Of a DNA stretch of 64,000 nucleotides, positions 17,362 to 26,405 are shown in pieces. The stretch comes from Roseimicrobium sp. ORNL1 (GTDB lineage Bacteria; Verrucomicrobiota; Verrucomicrobiia; Verrucomicrobiales; Verrucomicrobiaceae), in assembly GCF_011044495.1 (NCBI RefSeq), contig NZ_CP049143.1, positions 6,944,001 through 7,008,000 of the forward strand, in the 5' to 3' direction. The first letter of the stretch is position 1. Each line of letters opens with the position of its first letter. A program made the translations under genes and the position numbers. Below the pieces are notes generated by a model. That model had not been told where the DNA came from and ran no database searches. It saw only the letters and a list, made by a program, of their open reading frames with translations.

Positions 17362-18426
17362 ATGGTAGACTTTGATGCGGTCATCGTGGGCGGTGGCGTG
17401 GCTGGGGCGTCAGCAGCCCTGGCCATCGCCCGCGCTGGCGGACGAGTGGTGGTATTGGAGGCCTGCGTGGCAATGGGGCGCCGCGTCGGCGAAACGCTCG
17501 ATCCTGCGGCAAAACCGCTCTTGGAGTCCCTCGGAGTTTGGGACGCCATCGCAGACATGCACCACATTCCTTGCCCTGGCACCGTGTCTCTCTGGGGGGC
17601 ACCGCGTCCGGCGGAGAGGGATTTCATTTTTAACCCGTACGGCCAGGCATGGCAGCTTGACCGCGCAAGCTTCGATGAAATGCTCCTTTCACAAGCGGAG
17701 CAGAGCGGCATCCCCATCTGGCGCGGACAAAGCGGGGAGCATTTCGAGCGGGTCGGTGCCGGCTGGGAGGTGAAGCTAACGGATGAGACGGTGCGTGCTT
17801 CCTGGCTGATCGATGCCACAGGGCGCCGCTCCAGCGTGGCGCGCCGACTCGGCTTCAAGCGGGAAACACTTGATCAATTGGTCGCTATTCATTGCTCCGC
17901 GACTACCGTCGGCGACGAAGATCGGGATGGCCGCCTCTTCCTGGAGGCTCTCCCCTACGGGTGGTGCTATTCCGTGCTAGTCCCAGGCGGCCGGCGAGTA
18001 TTCTCGCTGCAGACGGATGCCGATCTCCTGCCCACGCAGGAATGGCGGGAGGTTGCCTGGATCGTACGATGCCTGCGCGAATCAGCCCTGCTCTCTCGCC
18101 ATATCAGGCAGCAGCGCTATACTTTTTCGGACCCTCCGCAACTGACCTCGGCTCACTCCGGCCGATTGGAACGCTTTGCTGGTGATGGTTGGCTCGCGGT
18201 GGGAGATGCTGCCATGTCCTTCGATCCTCTGTCCGGCCAAGGTATTCTAAAGGCGGTGAAGTCAGGACTGCAGGCTGCGGAGGTGGTACTTCACAATAGC
18301 CAGGCAAGTCGCGAACAGTTCGAAGCCTATCACGAACTTATGTGGCAAGACTTTGTCGGCAGCCGCAAGCGCTACTACGCAAGCGAGCAGCGGTGGCGTG
18401 CGAATTCTTTTTGGTCTCGTCGTTGA
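17362..18426 (+). CDS. LodB-like FAD-dependent oxidoreductase
   Basis: A 354-residue flavoprotein of the tryptophan-halogenase/geranylgeranyl-reductase group. The FAD dinucleotide motif VIVGGGVAGASAALAIARAG is at residues 8-27, VGETLDPAAKPLLES follows at about 47, and SGQGILKAVKSGLQAA near 290 is the second FAD contact. LodB is needed to build the CTQ cofactor in LodA. The position directly behind the LodA-like gene supports the same role here, probably oxidising the Trp precursor. The C-terminus ends against the decayed integrase. Family assignment is confident; the CTQ role is inferred from context. Confidence 0.8.
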   Translation: MVDFDAVIVGGGVAGASAALAIARAGGRVVVLEACVAMGRRVGETLDPAAKPLLESLGVWDAIADMHHIPCPGTVSLWGAPRPAERDFIFNPYGQAWQLDRASFDEMLLSQAEQSGIPIWRGQSGEHFERVGAGWEVKLTDETVRASWLIDATGRRSSVARRLGFKRETLDQLVAIHCSATTVGDEDRDGRLFLEALPYGWCYSVLVPGGRRVFSLQTDADLLPTQEWREVAWIVRCLRESALLSRHIRQQRYTFSDPPQLTSAHSGRLERFAGDGWLAVGDAAMSFDPLSGQGILKAVKSGLQAAEVVLHNSQASREQFEAYHELMWQDFVGSRKRYYASEQRWRANSFWSRR

Positions 18427-18427
18427 T

Positions 18428-18980
18428 TCACGATGCGGGAGCCGACCCGCTCAGCCTGAAAGAATGTTTGCGCCAGGTCTTTAAGCCCATAGGAGCGCCA
18501 AAACTTTGCATTCACCCCGCCAAGCACTTTGCTTGACGTGAATAGCCAATGTCACCACACCCTTACCGACTGGCGAATGCCGGCAAGAACACCACCATAA
18601 GCGGCCTGCCCATTCGACGCATTCTTCGGCGGTGATTTTTCCCAAATGCAGCCCAAGCTTTCCTAAAGGCAGCGATGATTTCGCCCAGTGTTTCCGGGTG
18701 CTTTTTTCAACCTCAGAGCGTTGGCAATCTGCAGTTCCCGGATTGCGATGGCGTCAGTACCGGTCATGTGAAGGTCCAAGGTGATTTCCTTGGCCAACTC
18801 GTTCTGGTGTCCGACGTCTCCAAGAGCTGGGGAAGCTCGACCGTGGCAATTTCCCACACCTTGGTCCTGAGCGTTCACCGTTTCCTTGCCTCCGATGGAA
18901 ACGCGGCCATAGTAAGTGCCCGAAATATGGCGGTACAACCCTTGAACTTTGGACGGCGTCCAGGTCTTTGCAGCTCTCAT
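18428..18980 (-). pseudogene. decayed tyrosine recombinase (integrase) of island A
   Basis: On the minus strand from about 18980 a frame reads TWTPSKVQGLYRHISGTYYGRVSIGGKE, the usual N-terminus of integrases in this phylum. It is then interrupted by frameshifts. Neighbouring frames continue TKVWEIATVELPQLLET, EIIAAFRKAWAAFGK and ITAEECVEWAGRLW, typical of the SAM-like core-binding domain. The catalytic domain is missing, because the LodB-like gene begins at 18426. Several frameshifts and the loss of the catalytic half mean it is non-functional. Its position beside the tRNA half at 19102 mirrors the intact integrase of island B. Confidence 0.7.
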
Positions 18981-19101
18981 GGCGCGAAGAGGGGGAAGAC
19001 TGCTTATACGGCTGGATTCAGCCAGCTGTATAATTCTCCGTACAATCGCACGATTTTGAGGGTGTCCAAAGACAATTCCCTCCTTCAAAATCAACGTTAA
19101 A

Positions 19102-19142
19102 GCACCCGTAGCTCAGTGGATAGAGCAGCGGATTTCTAATCC
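19102..19142 (+). repeat. left att copy of island B: 5' half of tRNA-Arg(TCT)
   Basis: 41 bp identical to 29382-29422, which is the 5' half of the intact tRNA-Arg(TCT) gene through the anticodon loop and the first three bases of the 3' anticodon stem. Identity stops at both ends (different base at 19101/29381 and 19143/29423). This fits a duplicated integration core. Confidence 0.9.
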
Positions 19143-19429
19143 CTATAGAGGATTTTACACCTTCATAATCAACGTATTACAACTCAATAATTCGACACTT
19201 TATAGCACAAACCGGCACATAGTGGCACGGAATTTGGCAACAATGGGCAACAGATTTGCCGCGCCAGGTTGCGAATAGATTTCCCGGCCCCGAACCCATT
19301 CATACGGCTTTACTGCTCCACAGTTTTTTATGCTCGTATGCCAGACGAGCAATTCAGCATCGCGGTAGAGCGGAGTGAGTTTTATCGTGCTCCAGTGGTA
19401 GGTCTTTTTATCTCTCGTATGGCGTGAAA
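19143..19429. other. left terminal region of island B
   Basis: 287 bp without a gene. It is AT-rich and holds the two-part motif TGGCAACAATGGGCAACA at 19235-19252. A close relative sits at the right end of the island at 29295, so this is a candidate arm-type integrase-binding site. No terminator or promoter is evident. Confidence 0.5.
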
Positions 19430-22108
19430 CTATTTCTTCCCTGCGCCTTTGCCTTTGCCAATCTTGAGCGCCTTCTCTGCACCCGTGCGCCAGTCCTGCT
19501 CCAGCAGCATTTCGAAGTGCAGTTCCGCGTCCTTCACGGCCAGCGCCAGTTCTCCGGCACGAACCGCTTTCTTCGAGTGCTCCGTCAGCAGCTCAAACAG
19601 ACGCCGCTTCCGTTCTGTATCGCCAGCGCCCGAGAGGTGCTCGCCTTTGGTTTCTAGCAGGGCAAAGCATGCCCTGCCGTCTTCCATCTCCGTGAGACTC
19701 ACCAGAAAGTCAGGATACACCCTGCGGCCCCACCAGCCCTGCACGCCATAGTCTTGGCGCTCCGCGATACGGTGCCACCAGTGCACCGTTTCCTGTCCGT
19801 CGAGATACCAGGCCACATCGCGTTCCAGATTGTTGAAGTGCTTCTGATACACCTCTTCAAAAAGCGCTCGCTCCAGGTCGCCGCCCTGCTTCCGGCGTAG
19901 GATGTGGTCCGTGTCTCCCAGGTCCAGCTCCATGGATTCCGCCAGTTCCCAGTTCAGCTTGGCATCATTGGCGGACACAAGATGGAAGGCGATTTCCCCC
20001 TTCTCCAGTTTAGCGCGAAAAAGAGACTCGCTCGCCTTGAAGACCTGCTCCCGCAGGTCATCCTTCATTTCCTTTACAAGCACCAGCCGATTCGCAAAAA
20101 GCTCACGCTCGCTCCAGGTGCCCTTCCCACGTACCGCTGCCAGCGTGTCGTTCAAGATGCGCACACCTTGCCATGGGTTCGGGATTACGTCCGTGAGCTG
20201 CCTCACGAGGTGCGGGACGTCCAGCCGTGTGTCCACCTCCCAGTCGTCAGGACCATCTTCCAGCACAACGAAAGGGCCATCGCCTGCGCTTCCATCCTTG
20301 TGTGAACCTGTGCCGCTCACATCCACGCGCACAATGACGCGTTGCAGCTTGTGTGCCGCGTCTGGTGTCCACGAGTCCGCTTTCAAAAAATGGAACTGGT
20401 CCCAGTCCAAGTGTCCCAAGATGTCCCGTTCGTAATCAAGCTCTCGGTATCCATCCTTTCCCTTGCCTTCACGATGGAGCACCTGCGGCAAAAAAATAGC
20501 GGCCCCGCGCCACGGCTCCCGGCGCTTCACGACTCGGCGCTTGGTCTTGGTTCCGGCGCTTCCAGTTCCGCCTTCCTTCACCAGGCTAGCAAGGTCCCCC
20601 ATGCCCTCCTCTTCCAGGCCGCGTTTGATGGCACCCACAGATTCCTGCACTACTTGGTCCGCTGTGAAGACCCAGCACTCGTTCAACAACGGTCTGCTTG
20701 TGAGACGCGCCTCCGGCTGTCGCAGCACACGCCCCACCATCTGCGTTAGCGCTGTAGTCGCCTGCGTGTTGGAGAGAACCGCGAGAATGTAAGCAAAGGG
20801 ACAATCCCACCCCTCCTGCAAGGCTGCTTTGGTAATCACGAAGCGAACCGGGCAAAGCGGGTCTAACAAGTCCTCGTCTCCCAGTTCGTCCGTCTCTGCG
20901 GTTTTCAGTCGAATGGAATCCAACTTGGCACCTTGTTTTTCGATAAGGTACTCCCGCACGTCTTCCGCGTGAATGTACAACCCGTCGCGCTGCTCCTTCC
21001 CCGTCCGGTCCACACGCACCAGCATCATGGGACGAATATAGCGCCCGTCACTGTGCTGTAGTGTGATGGCCTCACCCTTCAAAATCTCAAGCTGTGCGCA
21101 GGCATCGTCCAACGCATGTTTCCATCCCGCATTGGCTGCGTTCACAGCATTAATGGGCAGCTTTACCATCTCCGCCGCCTTCAGCTCTGCACCCGGCACG
21201 TTCACGAGAACATTGCTCATGTGCACCCGCGTGTTTGGCGTGGCCGTCAGTTCCAAGATGAATCGCGGATTGAAACCGCACAGCGTGTCGAGTTGTATCA
21301 GACTGTAAGCCTTGTGCCCCTCATCGAGAATAATGATGGGGCGCACCAGCCGCAGGACATTACCAAGACTGTGCCGCACGCTCACTTGTCCCTGCATCAT
21401 GCCAGCGTCGGCCAAATCGTTTTCATCGAGGTTGCGCACATCCGCCAGTAGCGCCGCGTTTACTTTCGGGTCGTCCACCTCCGGAAAAAAGCTGCCAAAA
21501 TTCCCCGTGTCACGGAACATCCGCAGCGTGTCCTTGGTCTGCCGTCCTGCTGCTTGCAACATGAGCAGCATCACACAGAGGCAGTTCTCCGTGTCCTGCC
21601 TGCTGAAACTGTCTTCCCTCTCCAGCACCTTCACCCGGCCACCGCTGGCACGCTCCAGCATTTGCCGATAGGGATGCTCGCGATTTGCAAGCGCCTTCCA
21701 CGTCTGCCGATAAATGGCGTCTGAAGGTACAATCCAAAGGAGAAAGCCTGTCTGTCGGCCAAAAAAATCGCCGTTGATGCGCTCCACCGCAGCGGCAGCC
21801 AGAAGTGTTTTCCCGCCGCCCGTTGGGACTTTTAGGCAGAGATTGGGAATGCCTCTTCCCAGGCCATCATTGCGGGCAATGTAGGGAATCGCCACTTTGT
21901 TTCCCTCCGTGTCCTTCGTTCGCGGAAGTGCACCCGCCAAATTCAGTTCGTCCCAGGCCTGCTGGCACACATCCACAGCGGGCGCATTTTTGCCCTTGCT
22001 GCGAAAAAATTCCGCCATCTCTGCCGCCTCCAGCGTCTTCTCCCGCATCTTTCCGAGAAAGACGTCCAGAGCATCCAGCACCGCAGTTTGATAGCTTTTA
22101 AATTCCAC
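19430..22108 (-). CDS. res: type III restriction endonuclease subunit (Res)
   Basis: An 892-residue protein with superfamily 2 helicase motifs: Walker A in LKVPTGGGKTLLA (residues 92-104), motif II ILDEGH near 267, motif III LTATPN near 288 and motif VI QMVGRVLRQP near 450. The C-terminal part has VYPDFLVSL and LLETKGEH, which fit a PD-(D/E)xK nuclease. It would cut DNA in complex with the methyltransferase subunit using ATP-driven movement along DNA. The Mod gene is upstream on the same strand, separated by two small genes. The order (Mod, then Res downstream) is usual for type III systems. All key motifs look intact. Confidence 0.9.
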   Translation of the reverse strand: MEFKSYQTAVLDALDVFLGKMREKTLEAAEMAEFFRSKGKNAPAVDVCQQAWDELNLAGALPRTKDTEGNKVAIPYIARNDGLGRGIPNLCLKVPTGGGKTLLAAAAVERINGDFFGRQTGFLLWIVPSDAIYRQTWKALANREHPYRQMLERASGGRVKVLEREDSFSRQDTENCLCVMLLMLQAAGRQTKDTLRMFRDTGNFGSFFPEVDDPKVNAALLADVRNLDENDLADAGMMQGQVSVRHSLGNVLRLVRPIIILDEGHKAYSLIQLDTLCGFNPRFILELTATPNTRVHMSNVLVNVPGAELKAAEMVKLPINAVNAANAGWKHALDDACAQLEILKGEAITLQHSDGRYIRPMMLVRVDRTGKEQRDGLYIHAEDVREYLIEKQGAKLDSIRLKTAETDELGDEDLLDPLCPVRFVITKAALQEGWDCPFAYILAVLSNTQATTALTQMVGRVLRQPEARLTSRPLLNECWVFTADQVVQESVGAIKRGLEEEGMGDLASLVKEGGTGSAGTKTKRRVVKRREPWRGAAIFLPQVLHREGKGKDGYRELDYERDILGHLDWDQFHFLKADSWTPDAAHKLQRVIVRVDVSGTGSHKDGSAGDGPFVVLEDGPDDWEVDTRLDVPHLVRQLTDVIPNPWQGVRILNDTLAAVRGKGTWSERELFANRLVLVKEMKDDLREQVFKASESLFRAKLEKGEIAFHLVSANDAKLNWELAESMELDLGDTDHILRRKQGGDLERALFEEVYQKHFNNLERDVAWYLDGQETVHWWHRIAERQDYGVQGWWGRRVYPDFLVSLTEMEDGRACFALLETKGEHLSGAGDTERKRRLFELLTEHSKKAVRAGELALAVKDAELHFEMLLEQDWRTGAEKALKIGKGKGAGKK

Positions 22109-22172
22109 AGCGCCGCCAGTCTAGCCAGTGAGTCCCATCCTGCACAAGGAAAGTCCGTTGAATGCACTGCGC

Positions 22173-22421
22173 TCAGGCAGAATCATCGCGTCTTTCCTGC
22201 ATCCTTTGCCATTCCTCCATCATGCGGTCGTACCGCGCCACCAGTTCTGGTGGCCTTGGTTCATCCGTTCCCAAGGTGATAGGCAGCTTCCGCCGTCTCT
22301 TGGGCTTAGAGCTTGGTGGGGCCGCCTCTCGTGATGCTGGCATTGGATGTTCTTCAGGTTCCATCATGGCTCGGCGGGCGGAACTGCCCTCTACTAGAGG
22401 GCAGTTTGTCAAATCACACAC
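22173..22421 (-). CDS. small hypothetical protein between mod and res
   Basis: An 82-residue product with a Pro/Ser and basic middle (PSSKPKRRRKLPITLG) and a charged C-terminal helix (YDRMMEEWQRMQERRDD). I do not recognise it. It lies 64 bp upstream of res on the same strand, so it probably belongs to the restriction-modification operon, perhaps with a structural or regulatory role. Codon usage looks like the neighbours, but a non-coding origin cannot be excluded. Confidence 0.45.
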   Translation of the reverse strand: MCDLTNCPLVEGSSARRAMMEPEEHPMPASREAAPPSSKPKRRRKLPITLGTDEPRPPELVARYDRMMEEWQRMQERRDDSA

Positions 22422-22441
22422 TCGGCCATGAATACCGCCCT

Positions 22442-22669
22442 TTACGACTCACTTTTCGCAGCGAGCACGGCTTCTGCCAGAGACTTGCCACCCAAATCTA
22501 TCTTGCTCCATTCGCTTTCAGGGACGGGGCAACTCGGCGTGGGAGAACCGCGCTTGTTCAAATCGAGCACTACCCAGACTTCCTTGCGTCCACTCACATC
22601 TCTCAGTGAGTAAAAATCAGTTCCTCCTGCATCATTGACGCACGCTCCCAACGGTATCGATTGTTCCAT
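22442..22669 (-). CDS. small hypothetical protein in the R-M operon
   Basis: 75 residues from ATG 22669 (alternative start 22693; the open frame extends into mod but without a convincing start). The text reads like a folded protein: LRDVSGRKEVWVVLDLNK in the middle and a C-terminal helix SLAEAVLAAKSES. No family is recognised. It follows mod at about 60 bp and precedes the other small gene by 20 bp. It could be a subunit or modulator of the restriction system. Confidence 0.5.
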   Translation of the reverse strand: MEQSIPLGACVNDAGGTDFYSLRDVSGRKEVWVVLDLNKRGSPTPSCPVPESEWSKIDLGGKSLAEAVLAAKSES

Positions 22670-22731
22670 AGTCCAGATTGGACGCCCCCACATTTCGATG
22701 CAACCGCTCACGCAAAAAATGAAGACCGGAA

Positions 22732-24546
22732 TTACGCGTTGCCTCGATGAATCGCGTACGGAAGTTGGCAAAACTCAATCCCTGCCGGAGTCAGCACCTT
22801 CTGGCTCATGAACTTTGCCGCCGCGAAAATGAGCGCCCGTTTCCCCGGTGCCTTGCCATGTTGGATGGCATCCACGAGCGCCGTGTCTAGAGCGGCTTCA
22901 TTGCTACGCAGCCATGCCGCATCGGGTTTGTAGTGCAAGTGCACGCGGTAGAGGTCTGTCTCCCCAATGAAACCGTCCTTCGCGGCTTTCGCGGGCGAGT
23001 GTTCCAGAGTACGCCCCGTGGCCGTGTGAAACACATAACGTGCCAGCGCTGCGTAATCCGGAAGTGTGCCGCTCCCTCCAAGCATGGCGTCCAGGTTCAT
23101 CTCCTGCCCCAATTCGCAAAAAGTGAAGCTGCCGCCCACTCCTTCGGCCTTTTGCTTTACCTTCTTTTCTCCGGTCACTACCAACTCCCCGTCCTCGACT
23201 TTGATACTAACATCGTCATAGCTGGCTCCCTCCAGCTTCCTAATGCTCTCCGCCTTCTCCACCAGGTCCTGTCCCTTCCGAAGCTTGGTCCATGTCAATG
23301 ATTCCTTCAGGAGTTCTGTGCGCTGTGTGCCAGTGAATGGATACCCCTGAATTACGCGGCGCACCCTTTCGGCAGTGATGTCCCGCGCGTAATCCTCCGT
23401 CTCAACCAAGATAAATCGACGGCGGCCCTTATCTTTCTTGTTAAGCGAAAGGACCGCGTGCGCCGTTGTTCCGCTTCCTGCAAATGAATCAAGCACTAGG
23501 GCATCTTCCTTCTTGATGAGACCAAGAATTTTCTCAATGAGTTGAACCGGCTTTGGATTATCGAAGACACTTGAGCCGAAAATCTGCTTCACTGCCTCGC
23601 TTCCGTCGTCAGAGGAGCCAGCCTCCGTATAGTTCCAGACATCAACTGGAACAAGCTGCTCAGCCTCGGAAAGAAACAATTTCAATCTTGGAAACTCGGC
23701 CATACCATCCGCCCCCCACCAGAGTCGCTTTTCCGACACGTGCCTTGCGTGCTCTTCAGGGCTGTATTTCCAAGCATGCGTTGGATGCTCGACCTTCTCA
23801 CCGTTCAAAGGCCTATTAATTGCATACACGAGATTCTTCCGTTGCGCCTTCGTTGCGGGATTCACATAGGAGGAAGTTATCCATGGCCCGCGCTCATCAT
23901 TGTCCGGATTTGCATAGCCGGAATCAGACTTCTCGCTTCGAGCTTCTTTGACTACATCGAGTGTCGAAGACTTCCTGTAGACCAACACGTGGTCCTTTTG
24001 CGAGTAGAACATTCTTGCATTGTTGCTTCGCGTATAACGCTTAATCCACTCGATAGAAGCTAGAAAGTTGGAGTCGCCAAAAATTTCATCCAAGATGCAT
24101 CGCAAGCGATGCACTTCATTGTCGTCTATTGAAATGAAGATTACGCCGTTTTCGCAGAGTAATTCTCGCAACAACTGAAGGCGCGGCCACATCATGCACA
24201 ACCATTTGTCGTGACGTTCCATGTCCTCTTTGTCAACAGGATTGGCTTCCTTGGAAAGCCAAGCTTTCATGAGCGGACTGCGCACCGCGTCATTGTAGCA
24301 CCAGCCTTCGTTCCCTGTATTGTAAGGCGGGTCAATGAAAATGCAGTCCACTTTTCCCGCATGCGTCGGCAGCAGTGCTTTAAGCGCGTGCAGATTATCC
24401 CCGTGAATGATGAGATTGTCTTCCAAAGATGGCTTTTGTCCCTTCGCCAGGCAGCTCTCTTTCTCATCAACCACCAGCTCACGAAAAGGCACAGTGAGGT
24501 GATGGCTATGCACGAAGGTCTTACCTTTGAAGTCGAGAGAGGGCAT
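22732..24546 (-). CDS. mod: type III DNA methyltransferase (Mod)
   Basis: A 604-residue beta-class amino-methyltransferase. Motif IV is IFIDPPYNTG at residues 69-78, and the SAM motif SFAGSGTTAHAV is near residue 355, i.e. after the catalytic motif as expected for this class. Between them is a region (MMWPRLQLLRELLCENGVIFISIDDNE) typical of Mod proteins. The protein modifies adenine at N6 and, as in known type III enzymes, would select the target sequence for both subunits; the variable middle (about 180-300) is the probable recognition part. It is upstream of two small genes and res. Confidence 0.92.
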   Translation of the reverse strand: MPSLDFKGKTFVHSHHLTVPFRELVVDEKESCLAKGQKPSLEDNLIIHGDNLHALKALLPTHAGKVDCIFIDPPYNTGNEGWCYNDAVRSPLMKAWLSKEANPVDKEDMERHDKWLCMMWPRLQLLRELLCENGVIFISIDDNEVHRLRCILDEIFGDSNFLASIEWIKRYTRSNNARMFYSQKDHVLVYRKSSTLDVVKEARSEKSDSGYANPDNDERGPWITSSYVNPATKAQRKNLVYAINRPLNGEKVEHPTHAWKYSPEEHARHVSEKRLWWGADGMAEFPRLKLFLSEAEQLVPVDVWNYTEAGSSDDGSEAVKQIFGSSVFDNPKPVQLIEKILGLIKKEDALVLDSFAGSGTTAHAVLSLNKKDKGRRRFILVETEDYARDITAERVRRVIQGYPFTGTQRTELLKESLTWTKLRKGQDLVEKAESIRKLEGASYDDVSIKVEDGELVVTGEKKVKQKAEGVGGSFTFCELGQEMNLDAMLGGSGTLPDYAALARYVFHTATGRTLEHSPAKAAKDGFIGETDLYRVHLHYKPDAAWLRSNEAALDTALVDAIQHGKAPGKRALIFAAAKFMSQKVLTPAGIEFCQLPYAIHRGNA

Positions 24547-24672
24547 GGGAGCGGAAATGGGCTGCCGCCATGCTGAATCGGTTCAGGCCTGCAAGCAAAG
24601 AAAATTGCCCTTTCCCGCCGAATTTTCGCAGGTTGCACTGGACGATTAAGCAGCGAATGATTCTTCTATGGC

Positions 24673-25218
24673 ATGAAAAAACAATCCGAATCTTTGAAGG
24701 AGAGATTGCTGCGGGTAAGCTGGCCGCACACCGCAAATGGGCGCAAGTGGCGAACGGACTCCGAGGCATTAACCCGTTTGGACTATTACGGCAAGAAGCT
24801 GCTTAAGCTGGGCATGACAGCGGACGAGGTGGCCAGCATGTTCGGAGACACCTACTGGGATGCATTTAACGAGTTTAGAAACATGCATGCGTCTATCGAG
24901 TCAGAACAAGGAGTCAGCAGAAAAGCGCCCTGTTTTGACGAGACCGTTACGATGTTCCGCCTTGATGCGACTTTGCTTTCGCCTGAAGAACTGAAACGCG
25001 ACTACAATTTCTATTTTAATGCCTTCTTGGAGAACGGAAGCGTTGTCTGGGCCAGGCGTGGAGGCGGGAGTTGTAGCCACTCCCTGCCGACCTTCTTAGA
25101 CATCGTCCAAGACGACAACAATTTCGCATTTGGTCCTGCTAAAAGCGTCTCCGGCTGGACTATTGCCAAGCTCGCGGAAGTGAACGCCGTTGGACTCTAC
25201 AAGAGGAAAGAGCAGTAG
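24673..25218 (+). CDS. hypothetical protein of island B
   Basis: 181 residues. It reads as globular, with an early helix (LDYYGKKLLKLGMTADEVASMFGDTYWDAFNEF) and a later alpha-beta part (LSPEELKRDYNFYFNAFLENGSVVW). The early part resembles a helix-turn-helix but not convincingly. It is divergent from mod, 126 bp away, so the two may share a control region. No family recognised. Confidence 0.55.
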   Translation: MKKQSESLKERLLRVSWPHTANGRKWRTDSEALTRLDYYGKKLLKLGMTADEVASMFGDTYWDAFNEFRNMHASIESEQGVSRKAPCFDETVTMFRLDATLLSPEELKRDYNFYFNAFLENGSVVWARRGGGSCSHSLPTFLDIVQDDNNFAFGPAKSVSGWTIAKLAEVNAVGLYKRKEQ

Positions 25219-25272
25219 CTGTATGGTGGGTGACCGTCGGCAGTGAACACAGTACCAGAGGCCCGAACGAGT

Positions 25273-26376
25273 TCACGAACGTTGGTCCAGCGAATTGCCG
25301 CCCTCTTTTTTTTCGCGGCAGGCTCTGGCAATTTCCCGCTGATTGGAGAGAGGAATGTTCTGCCATGGCCAATGCTCACAAATCTCTTTCGCACGAGCAT
25401 CAGAATCCACCCATCGCGGGTCCCCTGTGACATACATCCCAAGTGCCACCCTTCGCCAGTCGCCCTCCGGTTCACGCATGAATGGATTTTTTGGCGGCTC
25501 TTCTTTTTTCGGGTATCGGAGAGCGTACCACCGTTGGGCATTGGCCAGCATTTCCGGTAGGTACCTCAGGCACGAAACGGCGTTTTTCCTTCGGCATCGC
25601 AGCAAGCTGGCCTGCTCTTCCCAGTCTTCGCGTTGAGGTGCAGGAGCTTTCAGGTATTTTTCCAGCATGGGCCAGGCGCTCTGGTCCTGCGGAACATATT
25701 TGAAGCGCAAGCGCTTGATGCGGCTGTCTCGATAGTTTCTTGGAAGGCCGAAGGCCTCATTGAGATTCTCTCTCCAAAAATCAAAGTCACACACCTCACC
25801 TTCCCCCTCTGGGGGATTAAGGGGGATGTTTAAGTTTTTCTTTTCAGTTTCACTGAGAGTTTGGGTGTCATGGCCGTCACCCCCTGCGGCCCTGCATGTC
25901 ACCCCCTCTGTGCCTCCGGCGTCACCCTTCGAAGGGGTTGGCAAGTGCTTAGCAAGTGCTTGGCAAGGGCTAGCACTTGCTAGAGCCTCATTTGCAGGTG
26001 CCACGAACGGCTGTTGAACGGACGTTCGAGCAGACGTTGAACGGGCGTTCGCGGGCGATAGGGTGTCACCCGTGTCACCCCCCTTCACTATCGCGGGTGT
26101 GGACAAGCCAGGCAGCAGTGGCCAGTATTCGTTTGTCCTGCTGATTCCTGTTTCGAAGCTAATATACAGCTCCTTCAGCTCCTCATTCAATTCACGCAGG
26201 ATGCGTTTGGCGTGCCGCTCTGTGATGTTCGCCTCCTCCGCGATGGTCGCAACACTCGGCCAGCTCTTGTGCCCTTGGTCCTTGTTCCCGTGATGCGCAA
26301 GAATGACCAGCACCAATCTCGTGGAGCCTTTGGCCTTCGAATGCTTCAGTACCGCGTTGATGGCTTCCAGGCTCAT
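25273..26376 (-). CDS. HTH-domain protein, probably replication or regulation
   Basis: 367 residues. The first 100 match the helix-turn-helix domain used by Rep-like and phage-type proteins: KGSTRLVLVILAHHGNKDQGHKSWPSVATIAEEANITERHAKRILREL. A long low-complexity linker follows (about 110-190) and then a C-terminal helical domain with repeated Trp and Glu (DWEEQASLLRCRRKNAVSCLRYLPEMLANAQ). This combination is common in replication-initiation or plasmid-control proteins of integrative elements. A specific function cannot be assigned. It sits 29 bp downstream of the excisionase-like gene on the same strand. Confidence 0.6.
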   Translation of the reverse strand: MSLEAINAVLKHSKAKGSTRLVLVILAHHGNKDQGHKSWPSVATIAEEANITERHAKRILRELNEELKELYISFETGISRTNEYWPLLPGLSTPAIVKGGDTGDTLSPANARSTSARTSVQQPFVAPANEALASASPCQALAKHLPTPSKGDAGGTEGVTCRAAGGDGHDTQTLSETEKKNLNIPLNPPEGEGEVCDFDFWRENLNEAFGLPRNYRDSRIKRLRFKYVPQDQSAWPMLEKYLKAPAPQREDWEEQASLLRCRRKNAVSCLRYLPEMLANAQRWYALRYPKKEEPPKNPFMREPEGDWRRVALGMYVTGDPRWVDSDARAKEICEHWPWQNIPLSNQREIARACREKKEGGNSLDQRS

Positions 26377-26405
26377 CCCTTCCTCCCCTCAGCCCGCGTT
26401 TGTTC

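Larger units (their letters stand above)
11935..19101. mobile_element. genomic island A at tRNA-Arg
   Basis: The segment starts with a truncated tRNA-Arg(CCG) 5' half and ends at the tRNA-Arg(TCT) 5' half at 19102. It contains a VOC lipoprotein, a LodA-like fusion, a LodB-like flavoprotein and, near its right edge, a frameshifted tyrosine recombinase on the minus strand. Island B has the same arrangement (left tRNA half, cargo, minus-strand integrase near the right edge). The borders are inferred. The right att repeat matching the left CCG fragment exactly is not present in this window. Confidence 0.6.

Noticed and set aside
18675-19100. 141-codon frame on the plus strand
   Set aside because: Antisense to the integrase pseudogene; no family text and it ends at the tRNA half.
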